Positions 63,647 to 64,000 of a stretch of DNA of 64,000 nucleotides are shown piece after piece (position 1 is the stretch's first letter; every line of letters starts with the position of its first letter). The translations under genes and the position numbers were made by a program. This stretch comes from Streptomyces sp. Z26 (lineage in GTDB: Bacteria > Actinomycetota > Actinomycetes > Streptomycetales > Streptomycetaceae), in contig NZ_RCHV01000002.1 in assembly GCF_003665095.1 (NCBI RefSeq), forward strand, positions 3,222,001 to 3,286,000. Reading direction: 5' to 3'. The notes beneath the pieces were generated by a model. The model was not told the DNA's origin and did not search any database. It saw only the letters and a program-made list of their open reading frames with translations.

Positions 63647-64000
63647 ATGAGCCGCCTGCACCTCTTCGACCTCGACGGCACCCTCCTGCGGGGCACCGCC
63701 GCCGCTGTGGAGATCTCGCGACAACTCGGACTGGAGACCGAGATCGTCGAGCTGGAACGGGCGTTCGCCGCACGGGAGATCGACCCGGTCCGCTTCGCAC
63801 AGGGCGTTCACAAGCTGTGGTCCGGTCTGACGGAGGAGCATGTCGACGCCGCGTTCCGGGAAGCGCCGTGGATGGACGGGATCGCGGAGGTGTGGGCGGA
63901 GATACGGGCGCGGGGCGAGCACTGCGCGGTGGTGTCCCTCTCGCCGGACTTCTTCGTGCGGCGGTTGCTGGCGTGGGGTGCGGACGCCGTGTACGGATCG
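63647..64000 (+). CDS. HAD-superfamily phosphatase, truncated by the window edge
   Basis: 118 codons are visible and the frame runs off the right end. The N-terminus R-L-H-L-F-D-L-D-G-T-L-L-R holds HAD motif I (D-x-D-G-T), and motif II is likely in C-A-V-V-S-L-S-P-D-F-F. This is like the PSP/HAD-IB group of phosphatases. No ribosome binding site is seen before ATG 63647, so a leaderless mRNA is possible. It is divergent from the DUF2269 gene. Confidence 0.85.
   Translation, partial: MSRLHLFDLDGTLLRGTAAAVEISRQLGLETEIVELERAFAAREIDPVRFAQGVHKLWSGLTEEHVDAAFREAPWMDGIAEVWAEIRARGEHCAVVSLSPDFFVRRLLAWGADAVYGS

Noticed and set aside
1..64000. tRNA, rRNA or CRISPR loci
   Set aside because: No tRNA cloverleaf with a GTTCGA-type T-loop, no rRNA sequence and no regularly spaced repeats were recognised by eye; a tRNAscan-SE and CRISPR-finder run would settle it.

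Overview
The window is the replication-origin region of a high-GC actinobacterial chromosome, almost certainly a Streptomyces. The evidence is the gene order gyrB-dciA-recF-gnd-dnaN-oriC-dnaA / rpmH-rnpA-yidD-yidC-jag-rsmG-parA-parB, an oriC carrying about 17-20 DnaA boxes between dnaN and dnaA, eight parS sites (GTTTCACGTGAAAC) to the right of oriC, many GTG starts and a strong bias to G/C in third codon positions. This is inference from family knowledge and layout; no search was run.

Layout. 1-7.3 kb: replication genes read leftwards, with the first bases of gyrB at the left edge. 4.5-5.5 kb: oriC. 7.6-13.5 kb: rpmH-rnpA-yidD-yidC-jag-rsmG (ribosome, RNase P, membrane insertion) and parAB read rightwards. 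13.5-25 kb: a GNAT protein, trxA-trxB, an ECF sigma factor with its zinc-finger anti-sigma factor, a pseudokinase, the lipid II flippase murJ and a DUF6049 secreted protein. 25-38.4 kb: CCA-adding enzyme, an LppU-like protein, an MFS protein, a GT-C type membrane protein, a class A PBP, PadR and inositol-phosphate synthase, an alanine-racemase-fold protein, FemX and a small membrane protein; cell-envelope functions are frequent here. 38.5-46 kb: rpsF-ssb-rpsR-rplI, a MATE exporter and dnaB, whose reading frame is split by two in-frame inteins. 46-64 kb is more accessory: PIG-L deacetylase, GH92 mannosidase, a GntR-controlled lactate module (lctP-lutABC), a winged-helix protein, an HTH/Mrr-like protein with unusual palindromes, GNAT proteins, a MarR/MFS pair, a DUF2269 protein and a truncated HAD phosphatase.

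How the parts fit. DnaA acts on oriC and probably on its own promoter and that of dnaB, both of which carry DnaA boxes beside a promoter with the -10 TACCGT. ParB loads on parS sites spread over 11.0-28.8 kb. Some of these sites are in terminator hairpins or inside genes, and the four in-gene sites are all read in the same frame as V-S/P-R-E-T. Lactate uptake and oxidation genes face a FadR-type regulator across two perfect TGGTCNGACCA operators.

The most unusual features are: (i) DnaB with a class 3 (W-C-T) intein in its Walker A loop and a class 1 intein at the second site, with degenerate LAGLIDADG motifs in the first; (ii) the gene at 57561-58664, an HTH-like protein with an Mrr-type nuclease fold that seems to lack its catalytic lysine, whose coding sequence holds a 35-nt palindrome and several DnaA boxes in patches of AT-ending codons, with a second palindrome of the same design beyond its 3' end; (iii) parS sites merged with terminators; and (iv) a short inverted-repeat-bounded segment with CTAG ends starting at the dnaB stop codon.
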